Below, in pieces: positions 35,105 through 36,545 of a stretch of 36,545 nucleotides of DNA. The translations under genes and the position numbers were made by a program. The notes under the pieces are model-generated. The model searched no databases. It had not been told where the DNA came from and was given only the letters and a program-made list of their open reading frames with translations. The DNA lies in assembly GCA_902580855.1 (NCBI GenBank), contig CACHMF010000014.1:1-36545 (forward strand), written 5' to 3'. How positions within the stretch are numbered: position 1 is the stretch's first letter; each line of letters starts with the position of its first letter. The stretch is from an uncultured Bacteroidota bacterium (lineage in GTDB: Bacteria > Bacteroidota > Bacteroidia > Flavobacteriales > UBA7312).

Positions 35105-36545
35105 TTATTTTTCTAATGCTTCTCTTACTAACTGATTGGCTAATTTTGGGTCTGCTTTACCTTTAGAAAGCTTCATTACTTCTCCCATAAATAAGCCAAT
35201 AAGACCTTTTTTACCTTCTTTATATTCTGTCACCTTTTCAGGATACTTAGCCACCGCAGAATCTATCCATTCTTGTAAGGCAATGTTATTAGATTCTTGA
35301 ATCCAGTTATTAGCTTTTGCAATCATTTCTGGAGAATCTTCATTATTTAACATGTTGATAAATACTTTTTGTGTAGCTATCGAGTTACTCACTTTTCCAT
35401 CATCTACTAAATCGATAAGTGCAGCCATTCGCTCTTCATTAATACTGAAATTACTTATGTTGATAGCGTTTTCGTTCAGATAGGATTTAATACTTCCTGT
35501 TACAAAATTAGCTGCTGCTTTGTAATTTTTGGTGAAAGAACAAAGCTTATTGAAGTAAAGAGCGATTTCTTTATCTTCAATTAATACATTTGTGTCATAT
35601 TCTGATAAGCCAAAGGTATTTGTGAATTTTTCAAACAGTTCGTTAGGGAGTGGAGAAAGTGTTTCTTTTACTCTAGCTACATACTCTTTTGTAACAATAA
35701 CTGGTTGTAAATCTGGATCTGGAAAATAGCGATAGTCATTAGCATTTTCTTTACTTCGCATAAGAATAGTGTTTCCATCAGACGCATTAAAAGAACGTGT
35801 TTGTTGTTCTACTTCACCGCCATTCTCTACAATCTCAATTTGTCTATCTATCTCATGCTCAATAGCGCGTTTTACATTACGTAATGAGTTCATATTTTTT
35901 ACCTCTACACGATTTCCAAAAGTATCGCTTCCCTTGTGCATAATGGAAATATTAGCATCACAACGCAAACTACCTTCTTCTAGGTTGCCATCACAAATAT
36001 CTAGGTATCGAACAAGTCTTCTAACCTCTAAAAGGTACTTATAAGCTTCATCAGAGCTTCTTAAATCTGGCTCTGAGACAATTTCGATAAGTGCGACACC
36101 AGCTCTGTTTAAATCAATAAGCGTATTAAAAGGATCTTGATCGTGAATGCTTTTTCCAGCATCTTCTTCCATGTGTATTCGTGTTACGCCTATTTTTTTT
36201 ACGCTTCCATCTTCTTTTTTGATGACAATATACCCTCCATTGCATATAGGAGTTGTGTCTTGTGTAATTTGATATCCCTTTGGTAAATCTGCATAGAAAT
36301 AGTTTTTTCTTGCATATTCGTTCCGTTCCCGAATTTCGGAATAACAAGCAATTCCCATTTTCACAGCATACTCAACTACTTTAGCATTACTTACTGGAAG
36401 TGTACCAGGATGACCTAAAGAAATAGGACTTGTTTGGGTATTTGGTGAAGAGCCATAAACTGTAGAATCACTGCAATACGCTTTGGTGTTGGTAGATAGC
36501 TGTGCATGCACTTCAAGTCCAATCACTACTTGATATTTATCTCGT
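35105..36545 (-). CDS. gatB: Asp/Glu-tRNA amidotransferase subunit B (5' end outside window)
   Basis: GatB of the GatCAB complex, which converts Glu-tRNA(Gln) or Asp-tRNA(Asn) to the amidated form. Motifs seen are VVIGLEVHAQLSTNTKAYCS, LGHPGTLPVSNAKVVEYAVK and RKNYFYADLPKGYQITQ. The segments GVTRIHMEEDAGKS and GNLEEGSLRCDANIS follow. The tail domain ends KADPKLANQLVREALEK. The frame stays open to the window edge and reads RDKYQVV before IGLEVHAQ, so the GTG at 36526 is internal and a few N-terminal residues are missing. Its TAA is directly followed by the lpxH TTG. Confidence 0.96.
   Translation of the reverse strand, partial: RDKYQVVIGLEVHAQLSTNTKAYCSDSTVYGSSPNTQTSPISLGHPGTLPVSNAKVVEYAVKMGIACYSEIRERNEYARKNYFYADLPKGYQITQDTTPICNGGYIVIKKEDGSVKKIGVTRIHMEEDAGKSIHDQDPFNTLIDLNRAGVALIEIVSEPDLRSSDEAYKYLLEVRRLVRYLDICDGNLEEGSLRCDANISIMHKGSDTFGNRVEVKNMNSLRNVKRAIEHEIDRQIEIVENGGEVEQQTRSFNASDGNTILMRSKENANDYRYFPDPDLQPVIVTKEYVARVKETLSPLPNELFEKFTNTFGLSEYDTNVLIEDKEIALYFNKLCSFTKNYKAAANFVTGSIKSYLNENAINISNFSINEERMAALIDLVDDGKVSNSIATQKVFINMLNNEDSPEMIAKANNWIQESNNIALQEWIDSAVAKYPEKVTEYKEGKKGLIGLFMGEVMKLSKGKADPKLANQLVREALEK

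Noticed and set aside
36526-36545. GTG at 36526 as the gatB start
   Set aside because: The frame continues to the window edge with RDKYQVV, which matches the usual GatB N-terminal lead-in.

Overview
The window is bacterial chromosome from a member of the Bacteroidota, most likely order Flavobacteriales. This is inferred from: a large protein with a type IX secretion C-terminal sorting domain; a TonB-dependent receptor with a carboxypeptidase-regulatory-like N-terminal domain; exact matches to the Bacteroidota -7 promoter element TAnnTTTG; few strong Shine-Dalgarno sequences; a bacillithiol-system YtxJ protein; a cysteine-poor L36; and the gene order rplQ-carA-eno-gltA. The genus cannot be named from the sequence alone.

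Region 1 (1-11950) is the distal S10 operon fused to the spc and alpha operons, all on the plus strand: rpsS (3' end only), rplV, rpsC, rplP, rpmC, rpsQ, rplN, rplX, rplE, rpsN, rpsH, rplF, rplR, rpsE, rpmD, rplO, secY, map, infA, rpmJ, rpsM, rpsK, rpsD, rpoA, rplQ, ending at a hairpin terminator. It encodes ribosomal proteins plus the core translocon, N-terminal Met removal, initiation factor 1 and RNA polymerase alpha. Region 2 (11976-15731) holds carA, eno and gltA (pyrimidine/arginine precursor, glycolysis, TCA entry) and ends at a perfect 13-bp hairpin.

Region 3 (15744-17514) is a UbiD-family decarboxylase split by a one-base shift at a run of eight A. Region 4 (17619-22582) is the most interesting part: a ZnuD-like TonB-dependent receptor, a small His/Cys/Asp-rich lipoprotein, a MacB/LolCDE-type ABC ATPase and permease, and a DUF3299-like secreted protein. 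The last three genes overlap. I read it as a transition-metal, probably zinc, handling island. It is visibly more A/T-rich than its flanks and has a perfect palindrome in front of the lipoprotein gene.

Region 5 (22627-24160) has purT, a tRNA-Arg(UCG) only 14 nt behind it, and a converging intergenic stretch with a possible 45-residue membrane protein and a nested inverted repeat. Region 6 (24161-28518) is a tightly packed minus-strand operon ung - ykuD-type L,D-transpeptidase - rmuC - rlmB - DEAD-box helicase. Region 7 (28590-29891) is a plus-strand operon of a tiny lipoprotein, ytxJ and lipA with no bases between the genes. Region 8 (29971-33324) is a 1117-residue secreted BNR/sortilin-like protein with a T9SS tail. 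The window closes with gap on the plus strand converging on a minus-strand gatB (5' end outside the window) - lpxH pair.

A recurring regulatory observation is that ubiD, gap and ung each carry an exact TAnnTTTG element exactly four bases before the ATG, which predicts leaderless mRNAs.
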